From DASUPK01 sp963724665 (lineage in GTDB: Bacteria; Actinomycetota; Thermoleophilia; Solirubrobacterales; 70-9): a stretch of 64,000 nt of DNA. Location of the stretch: NCBI GenBank assembly GCA_963724665.1, contig CAVRVH010000007.1, positions 124,001 to 188,000 on the forward strand. Reading direction: 5' to 3'. How positions within the stretch are numbered: the first letter of the stretch is position 1; every line of letters starts with the position of its first letter. Of the stretch, positions 8,627-17,289 are shown in pieces. A model generated the notes under the pieces. The model was not told the DNA's origin and searched no databases. It saw nothing but the letters and a program-made list of their open reading frames with translations. The position numbers and the translations under genes were made by a program.

Positions 8627-10561
8627 GTGATCAAGGTCAAGCTGCCTGACGACTCCGAGCTAGAGCTCGAATCCGGCGCGACCGGCGCCGATGCCGCCGC
8701 GGCGATCGGCCCCGGTCTGGCGAAGGCGGCGCTCGCTCTCAAAGTCGACGGCGAGCTTCGGGACCTCTCTGCGCCTGTCGCGGACGGCGAGCGGATCGAG
8801 ATCGTCACCGACAAGAGCCCCGAGGCCCTCGAGCTGATTCGCCACGACGCAGCTCACGTCCTGGCGGAGTCGGTGCTCGACATCTGGCCCGAGGCAAAGA
8901 TCTCGATCGGGCCGCCGATCGCCAACGGCTTCTACTACGACATCGATTTTCCGGATGGCAGCCCGGGCGAGGAGGACCTGGCCCGGATCGAAGAGCGGAT
9001 GAAGGAGCACGTCAAGGCCGACGAAACCTTCGAGCGCCGGGAGCTGCCGGCCACCGAGGCAATCGAGCACTTCCGCAAGCAGGGACAGGACTACAAGGTC
9101 GAGTTGATCGAGGACCTGATCCGCGACGAGGGCGCGGAGACGGTCTCGCTCTACCGAAACGGCGAGTTCGAGGACCTCTGCCGCGGGCCCCATGGGCCCT
9201 CGACGGGCAGGATCGGCGCCTTCAAGCTGACCTCGCTGGCCGGCGCCTACTGGCGTGGCGACGAGACGCGCCAGATGCTCACCCGCGTCTACGGCACGGC
9301 GTTCCTCGACAAGAAGGAGCTGGAGCAGCACCTCGAGCGCCTCGAGCAGGCTCGGGAGCGAGATCACCGCAGGCTCGGTCCGGAGCTCGATCTCTTCCAG
9401 TTCCGGCCGGAGGCGCCCGGGATGCCCTTCTGGCTGCCGCAGGGGACGGTGCTGCTGCGACTGATAGAGGCGGAGGTGCGGAAGCAACTCGACGCGCGCG
9501 GCTACGAGGAGATCAAGACCCCGCAGGTGCTCGACGTGGAGCTCTGGCACCGCTCCGGGCACTGGGACAACTACAAGGAGAACATGTTCTTCACGGCTCC
9601 CGCCGAGCGCGAGGGGAAGGGCGAGGAGCGCCAGTACGCGCTCAAGCCGATGAACTGCCCGGGCGCCTGCCTGGTCTTCGCCTCTGGGCGTCATTCATAC
9701 CGCGAGCTGCCATTGCGCCTGGCCGAGTTCGGCCTGGTGTCGCGATACGAACGCGAGGGAGTGCTCCACGGCCTCCTCCGGGTCCGGGCGTTCACCCAGG
9801 ACGACGCGCACGTCTACTGCACGCTCGATCAGGTCACCGACGAGGTCGACTCGATCTGCACGGGCATCGACGAGCTCTACGAGCGCTTCGGGTTCGACGA
9901 GGTTCGGGTCGAGCTGTCCACCCGCCCAGAGAAGTCGATCGGCACCGACGAGCAGTGGGAGAAGGCCGAGGGCGCCCTGCGCGAGGCGCTCGAGCGACAG
10001 GGGCGCGACTACGACGTCAGCCCCGGCGAAGGCACGTTCTACGGGCCGAAGATCGACTTCCACATCACCGATGCCCTGGGCCGCTCGTGGCAGTGCGGCA
10101 CCTGCCAGCTCGATTTCCAGATGCCGGAGCGCTTCGAACTCTCTTACACGGGGGCCGATAACGCCGAGCACCGGCCCGTGATGATCCACCGTGCCCTGCT
10201 GGGCTCGATGGAGCGCTTCGCGGGCATCCTGATCGAGCACTACGGCGGGCGATTTCCGCTCTGGCTGGCGCCGGTGCAGGCGGTCGTCCTGCCCGTCGCC
10301 GACCGCCACAACGGGCGTGCGGACGAGGTCGCCGACGCGCTGCGCGTTGCCGGCCTGCGTGCGCGGGTTGACGACCGCACGGAATCGGTCGGCAAGAAGA
10401 TCCGCGACGCAGAGCTATCCAAGGCGCCGTACATGCTCGTCGTGGGCGACAAGGAGGCCGAATCAGGTGAGGTCTCGGTGCGCCACCACGGTGACGGGGA
10501 CCTCGGCGCGATGGGCCTGGAGGCCCTGATCGCGCGAATGAATGAAGAAGCGGGCGATTAG
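8627..10561 (+). CDS. thrS: Threonyl-tRNA synthetase
   Basis: A 644-residue class II synthetase. An N-terminal TGS domain (residues 1-60) is followed by the editing/SAD domain (HDAAHVLAESVLDIWP), the catalytic core with MNCPG (342-346, C344 as zinc ligand) and HRALLGSMERF as motif 3, then the anticodon-binding domain. It charges tRNA-Thr. The GTG start sits 7 nt after a TAGATT -10 box (8614-8619), again suggesting a leaderless transcript. Confidence 0.97.
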   Translation: MIKVKLPDDSELELESGATGADAAAAIGPGLAKAALALKVDGELRDLSAPVADGERIEIVTDKSPEALELIRHDAAHVLAESVLDIWPEAKISIGPPIANGFYYDIDFPDGSPGEEDLARIEERMKEHVKADETFERRELPATEAIEHFRKQGQDYKVELIEDLIRDEGAETVSLYRNGEFEDLCRGPHGPSTGRIGAFKLTSLAGAYWRGDETRQMLTRVYGTAFLDKKELEQHLERLEQARERDHRRLGPELDLFQFRPEAPGMPFWLPQGTVLLRLIEAEVRKQLDARGYEEIKTPQVLDVELWHRSGHWDNYKENMFFTAPAEREGKGEERQYALKPMNCPGACLVFASGRHSYRELPLRLAEFGLVSRYEREGVLHGLLRVRAFTQDDAHVYCTLDQVTDEVDSICTGIDELYERFGFDEVRVELSTRPEKSIGTDEQWEKAEGALREALERQGRDYDVSPGEGTFYGPKIDFHITDALGRSWQCGTCQLDFQMPERFELSYTGADNAEHRPVMIHRALLGSMERFAGILIEHYGGRFPLWLAPVQAVVLPVADRHNGRADEVADALRVAGLRARVDDRTESVGKKIRDAELSKAPYMLVVGDKEAESGEVSVRHHGDGDLGAMGLEALIARMNEEAGD

Positions 10562-10566
10562 GCGTC

Positions 10567-10572
10567 TATACT
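10567..10572 (+). promoter_or_regulatory. -10 box (TATACT) upstream of infC
   Basis: TATACT lies 5 nt after the thrS stop. The predicted start point falls at or next to the ATG of a short open frame at 10580. No clear -35 is seen. Confidence 0.45.
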
Positions 10573-10579
10573 GGCCGCA

Positions 10580-10612
10580 ATGCCGGGCACCCACACCACG
10601 AAGCGCGCCTAA
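10580..10612 (+). CDS. Possible 10-residue leader peptide ahead of infC
   Basis: The frame ATG to TAA encodes MPGTHTTKRA and begins 7 nt after the TATACT box, so it would be read from the very 5' end of the transcript. It precedes infC by about 70 nt. A second minimal frame, ATG-CGC-AGC-TAG at 10673-10684, ends on the first base of the infC GTG. Either could regulate infC by translation, but this is inference from position only. Confidence 0.25.
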   Translation: MPGTHTTKRA

Positions 10613-10683
10613 GCGCCCCGTGCCCGCCTCACCGATCCAATCTCACCCATCTCTTTCTTGACGCTCTACCTCATGCGCAGCTA

Positions 10684-11259
10684 GTGGCGGTCTCCCGCTT
10701 CGACCGCCGTCCGCCTGAGCGCGATTCGACTCGCATCAACGAGCGCATCCGCGTACCCGAGGTTCGCCTGATCGACGAGAACGGCGAGCAGGTGGGCATC
10801 ATTCCGACCGCCGACGCCCTGGAGCGCGCTCGCGAGAAGGACCTCGACCTGGTCGAGGTCTCTCCGACCTCCAAGCCGCCCGTCTGCCGGATCCTCGACT
10901 ACTCGAAGTACAAGTACGAACAGGAGCAGAAGGCCAAGCAGGCCCGCAAGCACCAGCAGCAGGTGAACGTCCGCGAGATCAAGCTTCGCCCGAAGATCGC
11001 CCAGCACGACTACGAGACCAAGCGCGGCCACGTCGAGCGCTTCCTGAAGCAGCAGGACAAGGTGAAGGTGACGATCATGTTCCGTGGCCGCGAGCAGAGC
11101 CACCCCGAACGCGGCCGGATGCTGCTCGACCGCTTGCTGCAGGACGTGTCTGAAATCGGGGTCATGGAGCAGGAACCGCTGCAGGAGGGCCGGAACATGA
11201 CGATGTTGCTGGCCCCGGCGCGCGGCGCAGGTCAGGAGAACCAGGCAGCCGCCAGCTGA
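10684..11259 (+). CDS. infC: Translation initiation factor IF-3
   Basis: A 191-residue protein with both IF-3 domains. The N-terminal domain contains RVPEVRLIDENGEQVGI and the C-terminal domain begins after the linker near EQEQKAKQARKHQQQ and includes REIKLRPKI. IF-3 keeps 30S subunits free and checks the initiator tRNA. The GTG start at 10684 overlaps the stop of a three-codon frame. The usual partners rpmI and rplT are not next to it; a glycosyltransferase on the opposite strand comes between. Confidence 0.95.
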   Translation: MAVSRFDRRPPERDSTRINERIRVPEVRLIDENGEQVGIIPTADALERAREKDLDLVEVSPTSKPPVCRILDYSKYKYEQEQKAKQARKHQQQVNVREIKLRPKIAQHDYETKRGHVERFLKQQDKVKVTIMFRGREQSHPERGRMLLDRLLQDVSEIGVMEQEPLQEGRNMTMLLAPARGAGQENQAAAS

Positions 11260-11273
11260 GACGCGTGCGGCCG

Positions 11274-12284
11274 CTAGGAATCGACGGGGTCTGGTTCTGG
11301 AGAATGATCCGCCAGCTGTTGGGAGATCAGCGAACTGTGCTGATAGGCCAGGCGCCCGGAGATGCCACCGCGCCGCCTTCGTGCCCGACGCATGACCCCG
11401 AGTGATCTCCTGGGACTTTCGAGGGCGAGTGGAATCGCTCGCAAGGCGATGCGCGCGTACTGGGCCATCGTTCCAAACGGACCAGCGGACGGGCCCTCCC
11501 TGATCAGGGCGAGGTCCTCGGCCATCTCATGCACGCGCAGCCTGCTGGAAGCGATCCCGCGGTCGCGCCGGCTCAGTTGACCGCGATCCAATGCTCGCCG
11601 ATAGACCAGCGCCGAGTAGTGGGCCATGGTGGCGGCATCTGCTGACACCGATTGACTGTGGATCCGGTACACGACCAGCGGCTTGGGGTTGTAGGCGATC
11701 TCGTAGCCGAGCTCGGCGAGCCGAATGAACAGGTCCTGGTCCTGGGCGCGCAGACACTCGGGAGCGAATCCGCCGACCCTGTCAAAGGCCGCTCGCGGGA
11801 TCACCATGGTGTTGGTGAGGATCGGACAGCCCTCCAGCAGCCCGGAGAGGGTGAGCGGCTCGTCGAACTCCGAGCGGTCCCGGTAGGTCCCAGGAGCCAT
11901 CCCGTCCGGTCCGAGGATGAGCGCGTCGGAGCCGACCATGCCGACGCCCGGTGCCGGTGCCTGCGTGCGGTCATAGAGGGCCACCTGTTCGGCCAGGAAC
12001 TCGGGTAGCCAGTAGTCGTCGGCGTCCAGGAGGGCCAGCAACTCGCCCTTCGCCACCTCGACCGCGGCGTTGCGCGCTGGGCCAGATCCGCGATTCTCGG
12101 GACTGCGAACCAGGCGGACCGGCTCGTCGAATCCCTCGGCGACGGCCGCGGTTCCGTCCGTGGAGGCGTCGTCGCTGACGATCACCTCCCAGTCGGCATA
12201 GGTCTGCGCTTGCACGGATCGCACTGCCTCAGCCAGCGTCGCTTCGTTGTTGAACGCGGGGATGATCACACTGACCCGAGGCAT
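11274..12284 (-). CDS. Glycosyltransferase family 2
   Basis: A 336-residue GT-A enzyme. It starts directly with the nucleotide-binding strand (MPRVSVIIPAFNNE), has the DDASTDGT motif and a catalytic-metal DAD in LLALLDADDYW (D87/D89), then an ED-type acceptor region (CLRAQDQDLFIRLAE). It transfers a sugar from a nucleotide donor; the acceptor is unknown. The ATG at 12284 is chosen because 28 further upstream residues would run antisense into rpmI. It lies between infC and rpmI, an unusual place for a surface-glycan enzyme. Confidence 0.88.
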   Translation of the reverse strand: MPRVSVIIPAFNNEATLAEAVRSVQAQTYADWEVIVSDDASTDGTAAVAEGFDEPVRLVRSPENRGSGPARNAAVEVAKGELLALLDADDYWLPEFLAEQVALYDRTQAPAPGVGMVGSDALILGPDGMAPGTYRDRSEFDEPLTLSGLLEGCPILTNTMVIPRAAFDRVGGFAPECLRAQDQDLFIRLAELGYEIAYNPKPLVVYRIHSQSVSADAATMAHYSALVYRRALDRGQLSRRDRGIASSRLRVHEMAEDLALIREGPSAGPFGTMAQYARIALRAIPLALESPRRSLGVMRRARRRRGGISGRLAYQHSSLISQQLADHSPEPDPVDS

Positions 12285-12337
12285 GGACCCGGGCACCCTA
12301 GCTGGCCGACTGGCGTCTGCTTCAATAGTCGGCTCCG

Positions 12338-12541
12338 ATGCCCAAGATGAAGACCCATTCAGGGGCAAAAAAGCGCTTCCGCAAGACCGCCAACGGCAAG
12401 CTGCGCGGCCGGCGTGCTTACTCGAGCCACATCCTCGAGAAGAAGTCGCCTGGCCGGAAGCGGCGCTTCGCGCGGCCCTCTGAGATCTCCGATGCAGACC
12501 GCAAGCGGGTCAACAAGCTGCTCGTGAAGGGTGGTCGCTGA
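12338..12541 (+). CDS. rpmI: 50S ribosomal protein L35
   Basis: A 67-residue basic protein with the L35 signature MPKMKTHSGAKKRFR and internal SHILEKKSPGRKR. It sits in the large subunit. Its stop overlaps the rplT start (TGATG). A loose AATAGT (12324-12329) may serve as a -10 box. The start is 54 bp from that of the divergent glycosyltransferase. Confidence 0.97.
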   Translation: MPKMKTHSGAKKRFRKTANGKLRGRRAYSSHILEKKSPGRKRRFARPSEISDADRKRVNKLLVKGGR

Positions 12542-12900
12542 TGCCGCGCTCGACCAACGCCGTAGCTCGCAAGCGGCGCAAGAAGAAGACGCTGGACCGG
12601 GCCAAGGGGTACTTCGGGCGCAAGCACTCGAGTTACCGGTTCGCGAACGAGCAGGTGATGCGCTCGGACGCCTACGCATACCGCGACCGTCGCGTCCGCA
12701 AGCGGGACTTCCGGCGACTCTGGATCACCAGGATCAACGCGGCGGCGCGGCAGGAGGGCATGAGCTACTCGCAGCTGATCAACGGCCTGAAGAAGGCCGA
12801 GGTCGACGTGAACCGCAAGATGCTCGCCGATATCGCCGTCAACGATCCCGATGGCTTTCGCCGATTTGTGGAACTCGCCCGGGAGGCTGCCGCCACCTAG
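12541..12900 (+). CDS. rplT: 50S ribosomal protein L20
   Basis: A 119-residue protein with the L20 hallmarks ARKRRKKKTLDRAKGYFGRK and RDFRRLWITRINAAAR. It binds 23S rRNA early in assembly. In many bacteria L20 represses the infC-rpmI-rplT mRNA; here infC is on a separate transcript, so any such control can cover only rpmI-rplT. Confidence 0.97.
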   Translation: MPRSTNAVARKRRKKKTLDRAKGYFGRKHSSYRFANEQVMRSDAYAYRDRRVRKRDFRRLWITRINAAARQEGMSYSQLINGLKKAEVDVNRKMLADIAVNDPDGFRRFVELAREAAAT

Positions 12901-12927
12901 CTCAAGGCAGCCAAAGCAAGACTCCCC

Positions 12928-12957
12928 GGGCGGTCCGCAGAGCGGCCGCCCTTTTTT
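12928..12957 (+). terminator. Rho-independent terminator after rplT
   Basis: The stem GGGCGG-T-CCGC/GCGG-CCGCCC with an AGA loop is followed by six T residues. It lies 27 nt past the rplT stop and ends the ribosomal protein transcript. Confidence 0.85.
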
Positions 12958-12974
12958 GTTTTTGAGGAGCCACA

Positions 12975-13703
12975 TTGATCACCAGCCCCCACAACGAGAA
13001 GCTCAAGCTGATCCGCCGCCTCGGCAGGCGGCGCACCCGCGAGCGCGAGGGATTGTTCGTCACCGAGGGCGAGGATCTGCTGGCCGCGGCCCGTGAGGCG
13101 GGAGCGGAACCAGTGGAGCTGCTCACCGCGGCGGGTGAGGGCCTCGGAGGGACCGAGGTTGAGCCGGCGCTGCTGGCGGGAGTCTCGAAGCTCGGCTCGG
13201 GGACGCGCGCGATCGGCGTTTGGCGGGAGGCGTGGGCCGAGGCGCCCGTGCCGCCATGCGTGTACCTGCACGGGGTCTCCGACCCGGGCAACGTGGGCAC
13301 GGTGATCCGCACGGCGAACGGTCTGGTCGGGGGAACCGTGGTCCTCGGCCCGGCCTGCGCCGACCCCTACGGAGCGCACGCCGTCCGCGCCAGCATGGGC
13401 GCCGTCTTCGCAGAGCCGCTCTTCCGCGGGCCGGTTGGCGTGACCCCGGGGCCCCGGGCCGCTCTTGTCGCGCATGGTGGCCAGCCGGTTGAAGCGCTCG
13501 ACGGGGCGGCGACTCTTTGCCTCGGCGCCGAGCGCGAAGGGCTCCCGGCCGAAGTGGTCGAGAGCTGCGACGTGCAGGTGACCATCCCTGTGCGTGAGAG
13601 AGCCGAGTCGCTGAACGTCGCCGCGGCGGCTGCCATCGCCCTGCACCGGATAGCGTCCATGCGAGGGTGCTCCACAGGCGGAGCCGAGGAGCAACCCGTT
13701 TGA
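12975..13703 (+). CDS. TrmH/SpoU-family RNA 2'-O-methyltransferase
   Basis: A 242-residue SPOUT enzyme. The N-terminal substrate-binding region (SPHNEKLKLIRRLGRRRTRE) is followed by the SpoU motifs: LHGVSDPGNVGTVIRTA (motif 1), CLGAEREGLP (motif 2) and IPVRERAESLNVAAAAAIAL (motif 3), which make the knotted AdoMet site. It should methylate a ribose in rRNA or tRNA. The TTG start at 12975 is supported by GAGGAG 5 nt upstream. Its stop overlaps the pheS ATG. Confidence 0.9.
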   Translation: MITSPHNEKLKLIRRLGRRRTREREGLFVTEGEDLLAAAREAGAEPVELLTAAGEGLGGTEVEPALLAGVSKLGSGTRAIGVWREAWAEAPVPPCVYLHGVSDPGNVGTVIRTANGLVGGTVVLGPACADPYGAHAVRASMGAVFAEPLFRGPVGVTPGPRAALVAHGGQPVEALDGAATLCLGAEREGLPAEVVESCDVQVTIPVRERAESLNVAAAAAIALHRIASMRGCSTGGAEEQPV

Positions 13704-14833
13704 TGGCGAAGCCGATAACCGACCACATCGAAGAGATTCGGAAGGAGGCCGCTGAGGCGATCGGCGCTGCCTCGACGACCTCAGAGCTCGAGGAGCTGCG
13801 GGTTCGCTACCTGGGGCGGAAGGCCGACCTCACGCAGATCCTTCGCGGCATTTCCGACCTGCCCGCCGACGAGCGCGGGCCCATAGGCAAATCGGGCAAC
13901 GAGACCCGCCAGGAGCTCGAATCGCTGCTGGAGTCACGGAGCGCGGAGCTCGATGCGAGCGAGCTGGGGACGCGGCTCGCGGAGGACGCGATCGACGTGA
14001 CGTTGCCCGGGGCTCCACCGATCCCAGTTGGCGCCCAAAACCCGCTGCTCCGCACCCAGCGGCAGATCGAGGACATCTTCGTCGGTCTGGGCTACCGGGT
14101 GATGGAGGGGCCCGAGGTCGAACTCGACTACTACAACTTCACTGCGCTCAACCATCCGCCCGGGCACCCGGCTCGGATGGCTCAGGACACGTTCTACGTG
14201 GACCCGTCCACATTGCGGAGCGACCTGCGAATCCCGTCCAACGGCGAGGAACTCCCGCCGGGCCCGGAGGACGTGGTGCTCCGCACCCACACCTCGCCGA
14301 TGCAGGTGCGCGCGATGGAGTCGCAGCCGCCGCCGATCTTCATCGTGGTCCCCGGGCGCTGCTACCGCTCGGACCCCTTCGACGCGACCCACAGCCCGAT
14401 CTTCCATCAGGTCGAGGGGCTCGCCGTCGGTCCCGACATCACGCTGTCTGACCTGAAGGGGACGCTCGACGAGTTCGCTCGCGCGATCTTCGGGCCGGAG
14501 CGCGAGACGCGCTTCCGTCCAGGTTTCTTCCCATTCACCGAGCCAAGCGTCGAGGTCGACGTCTCCTGCTTCCGCTGCGGCGGCACGGGGCAGCTGCCGG
14601 ACGGATCGCGGGACCCCCTCTGCAAGGGGATCGGCTGGATCGAAATCCTCGGCGCGGGAATGGTCGACCCCAACGTCTATGGCTTCGTGCGAGACAGCGG
14701 CTACGACTCCGAGGAGGTCCAGGGTTTCGCGTTCGGGATGGGCATCGAGCGGATCGCGATGCTCAAATACGGAGTCCCGGACCTGCGCAAGTTCTTCGAG
14801 AACGACGTTCGAGTGCTGGAGCAGTTCCGATGA
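13703..14833 (+). CDS. pheS: Phenylalanyl-tRNA synthetase alpha subunit
   Basis: A 376-residue class II catalytic subunit. The N-terminal coiled coil (to about residue 90) precedes the core with HPARMAQDTFY, the motif 2 region PGRCYRSD and the motif 3 region FGMGIERIAMLKYG. It pairs with PheT as a heterotetramer to charge tRNA-Phe. The start is ATG 13703, overlapping the upstream TGA (TGATG); the open frame has a 12-codon extension that is not needed. The pheT start overlaps its stop. Confidence 0.95.
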   Translation: MAKPITDHIEEIRKEAAEAIGAASTTSELEELRVRYLGRKADLTQILRGISDLPADERGPIGKSGNETRQELESLLESRSAELDASELGTRLAEDAIDVTLPGAPPIPVGAQNPLLRTQRQIEDIFVGLGYRVMEGPEVELDYYNFTALNHPPGHPARMAQDTFYVDPSTLRSDLRIPSNGEELPPGPEDVVLRTHTSPMQVRAMESQPPPIFIVVPGRCYRSDPFDATHSPIFHQVEGLAVGPDITLSDLKGTLDEFARAIFGPERETRFRPGFFPFTEPSVEVDVSCFRCGGTGQLPDGSRDPLCKGIGWIEILGAGMVDPNVYGFVRDSGYDSEEVQGFAFGMGIERIAMLKYGVPDLRKFFENDVRVLEQFR

Positions 14834-17289
14834 GGGCCCCGGAATCCTGGCTGCGCTCATATTGCGACCCGAAGCTCTCGGTGCAGGAGCTCGCCGATGA
14901 GCTGGCGATGCACGCCATCGAGCTTGAGCGGATCACACACAGCGGAGCGCCGGATCCCGATGGGTTCGTGGTCGGAAAGGTCCTGTCCGTCGAGAAGCAC
15001 CCGGATGCCGACAGGCTGAGCGTCTGCCAGGTCGACGCGGGTGGAGGCGAGCGCACGATCGTCTGCGGCGCGCCGAACGTCGCCGCGGGTCAGACGGTCC
15101 CGGTCGCGCTGCCCGGCGCGGTGATGCCGGGCGGTACCAAGCTCGGCAAGGCGAAGCTGCGGGGGGTCGAGTCCAACGGGATGATCCTGTCCGAGGCCGA
15201 GCTCGAGCTCGGCGAGGACTCCGACGGGATCGCGGTGCTGGACAACGGGTGGGATCCGGGAACGCCGCTCGCCGAGGTGATCCCGGTCTCCGAGCCGGTG
15301 ATCGAGCTCGAGCCGACCTCCAACCGGGTCGACTGCTTCGGGATCTACGGAGTCGCCCGAGAGGTCCACGCGATCACCGGCGAGCCTCTGGCGGCCCCGC
15401 CCTGGGATCAGGACGCGGAGGCCACCGGCGAGGGCTCGGTGGAGGACTACGCCTCCGTGACGGTCGAGGTCCCCGAGCTCTGCCCGCGGTTCAGCGCCCG
15501 AGTGTTCACCGACGTCGAGGTCGGGCCTTCACCGCTCTGGCTCAAGGCGCGGCTGATCGGAGCCGGCATGAGGCCGATCAACAACGTCGTCGACATCACC
15601 AACTACGTGATGCTGATGACGGCACAGCCGCTGCACGCGTTCGACCTCGCCAAGGTCCCGGACGGGGAGCTCATCGTCCGCGCGGCGAAGGCCGGCGAGA
15701 AGATGACGACGCTCGACGGGGTCGAGCGGACCTTCGACGAGGATGCCGTGCTGGTCTGCGACCGCAACGGTCCCTCGGGAATCGCGGGGATCATGGGCGG
15801 CGAGGTATCGGAGGTCTCCGAGACGACCACCCGTGTCCTGCTCGAGGTCGCCACATGGAACGGGGTCAACATCCTGCGCACCTCGCGGAAGCTCGGTCTG
15901 CGCACCGATGCCTCCAACCGCTTCGAGAAGCAGCTCCACCCGGAGCTTGCCCTGCGCGCCCAGCGGATCGCTTCTTCGCTGATGGTCGAGCTCTGCGGGG
16001 CGAAGCTCGTGCCCGGGACCATCGACGAGGCCGCCGACGTGCCCGAGCCGCATCAGCTGGAGCTGCGCACCGATCGGGTCGAGGACCTGCTCGGCATCCC
16101 GATCGAGCCGAAGCTGTGCTCCGAGTACCTGACGCGTCTTGACTTCGGAGTTTCGGGCAGAGGCAAGACACTCAAGGTGATCGTCCCGGTCCACCGCCAC
16201 TACGACGTCACCCGCGAGGTTGACCTGATCGAGGAGGTCGGCCGCATTCACGGGTACGCGAAGAACCTGCCGTCCACGCTGCCGTCGACTAGCGGGCAGG
16301 CCGGCTACTTGACGCGGGACCAGCGCCTGCGCCGCAGGGCCGAGGACGCCATGCGCGACCTCGGCTTCGACGCGGTCGTCAACCTAAGTCTCACCGACCC
16401 TGGCATGCCCGGCCGGCTCAGGATTCCCAACGGGGACGTGCGAGCCGAGCCGATCGCAGTCTCCAATCCGCTATCCACCGAGCACTCGGTCGAGCGAACG
16501 GCCCTGATCGGCTCACTGCTCGACGCCGCGAGCTACAACCGGTCGCATGGCGCGGAGCGGGTTGCCCTGTTCGAGTCCGGGCGCGTCTACCTGCGCGAGG
16601 GGAGCTCGCCCCACGACGGCGTGCTGGCCGGCAGGTTCGTCGGGAAGCGGCCCGCGCCGGCCTACGAGCCCTGGCGCATCGCGTCGATCGCGACGGGCGC
16701 GCTTCGGCCCGGGTCGTGGCGCGGCGAGACGGTGGAGGCGGACTTCTACTCGGTCAAGGCTGTCCTGGAGGCTCTGGCCCGGCAGCTCGGCGCCGCCATC
16801 GAGGTCGTTCCGGGAGAGGAGCCGTTTCTCCAACCGGGTCGCAGCGGCCGTGTGCTCGTCGAGGGCGAGGACGCGGGGTGGGTCGGCGAGATCCATCCGC
16901 TGGTCTGCCGCGAGTGGGATCTCGGCGATGCCGCCGGCTTCGAGGTCGACCTGGCCACATTGGTCGCAGCGTCCCCAGTCGGAGACGAGGCCTACGAAGA
17001 CGTCATCTCCTATCCCGCCGTCAATCAGGACGTGGCGGTCGTCGTCGACGAGAGCCTGCCCGCCGCCGAGGTACGAGCGGCCGTGCTCGAAGGCGGCGGC
17101 GAGCTGTTGCGCTCCGCCGAGGTCTTCGACCTCTACCGCGGTGAGCAGGTCGGCGAGGGGCGCAAGAGCCTGGCCCTGCGACTCAGCTTCCTGGCTGCCG
17201 ACCGGACCCTCACCGACGAGGAGGTTGCCGAGCGCAGGAAGGCGATCGAGACCGCCGTCGAGAAGATCGGCGGGTCGCTCCGTGAATAG
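14830..17289 (+). CDS. pheT: Phenylalanyl-tRNA synthetase beta subunit
   Basis: An 819-residue protein in the full bacterial layout. A tRNA-binding OB domain (about 40-150, VGKVLSVEKHPDADRLSVCQ) is followed by the B3/B4 editing domain, B5 (DVTREVDLIEEVGRIHGY), a catalytic-like core and a C-terminal anticodon-binding FDX-ACB domain (YPAVNQDVAVVVDE). It binds tRNA-Phe and edits mischarged Tyr. The ATGA junction with pheS indicates translational coupling. Confidence 0.96.
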   Translation: MRAPESWLRSYCDPKLSVQELADELAMHAIELERITHSGAPDPDGFVVGKVLSVEKHPDADRLSVCQVDAGGGERTIVCGAPNVAAGQTVPVALPGAVMPGGTKLGKAKLRGVESNGMILSEAELELGEDSDGIAVLDNGWDPGTPLAEVIPVSEPVIELEPTSNRVDCFGIYGVAREVHAITGEPLAAPPWDQDAEATGEGSVEDYASVTVEVPELCPRFSARVFTDVEVGPSPLWLKARLIGAGMRPINNVVDITNYVMLMTAQPLHAFDLAKVPDGELIVRAAKAGEKMTTLDGVERTFDEDAVLVCDRNGPSGIAGIMGGEVSEVSETTTRVLLEVATWNGVNILRTSRKLGLRTDASNRFEKQLHPELALRAQRIASSLMVELCGAKLVPGTIDEAADVPEPHQLELRTDRVEDLLGIPIEPKLCSEYLTRLDFGVSGRGKTLKVIVPVHRHYDVTREVDLIEEVGRIHGYAKNLPSTLPSTSGQAGYLTRDQRLRRRAEDAMRDLGFDAVVNLSLTDPGMPGRLRIPNGDVRAEPIAVSNPLSTEHSVERTALIGSLLDAASYNRSHGAERVALFESGRVYLREGSSPHDGVLAGRFVGKRPAPAYEPWRIASIATGALRPGSWRGETVEADFYSVKAVLEALARQLGAAIEVVPGEEPFLQPGRSGRVLVEGEDAGWVGEIHPLVCREWDLGDAAGFEVDLATLVAASPVGDEAYEDVISYPAVNQDVAVVVDESLPAAEVRAAVLEGGGELLRSAEVFDLYRGEQVGEGRKSLALRLSFLAADRTLTDEEVAERRKAIETAVEKIGGSLRE

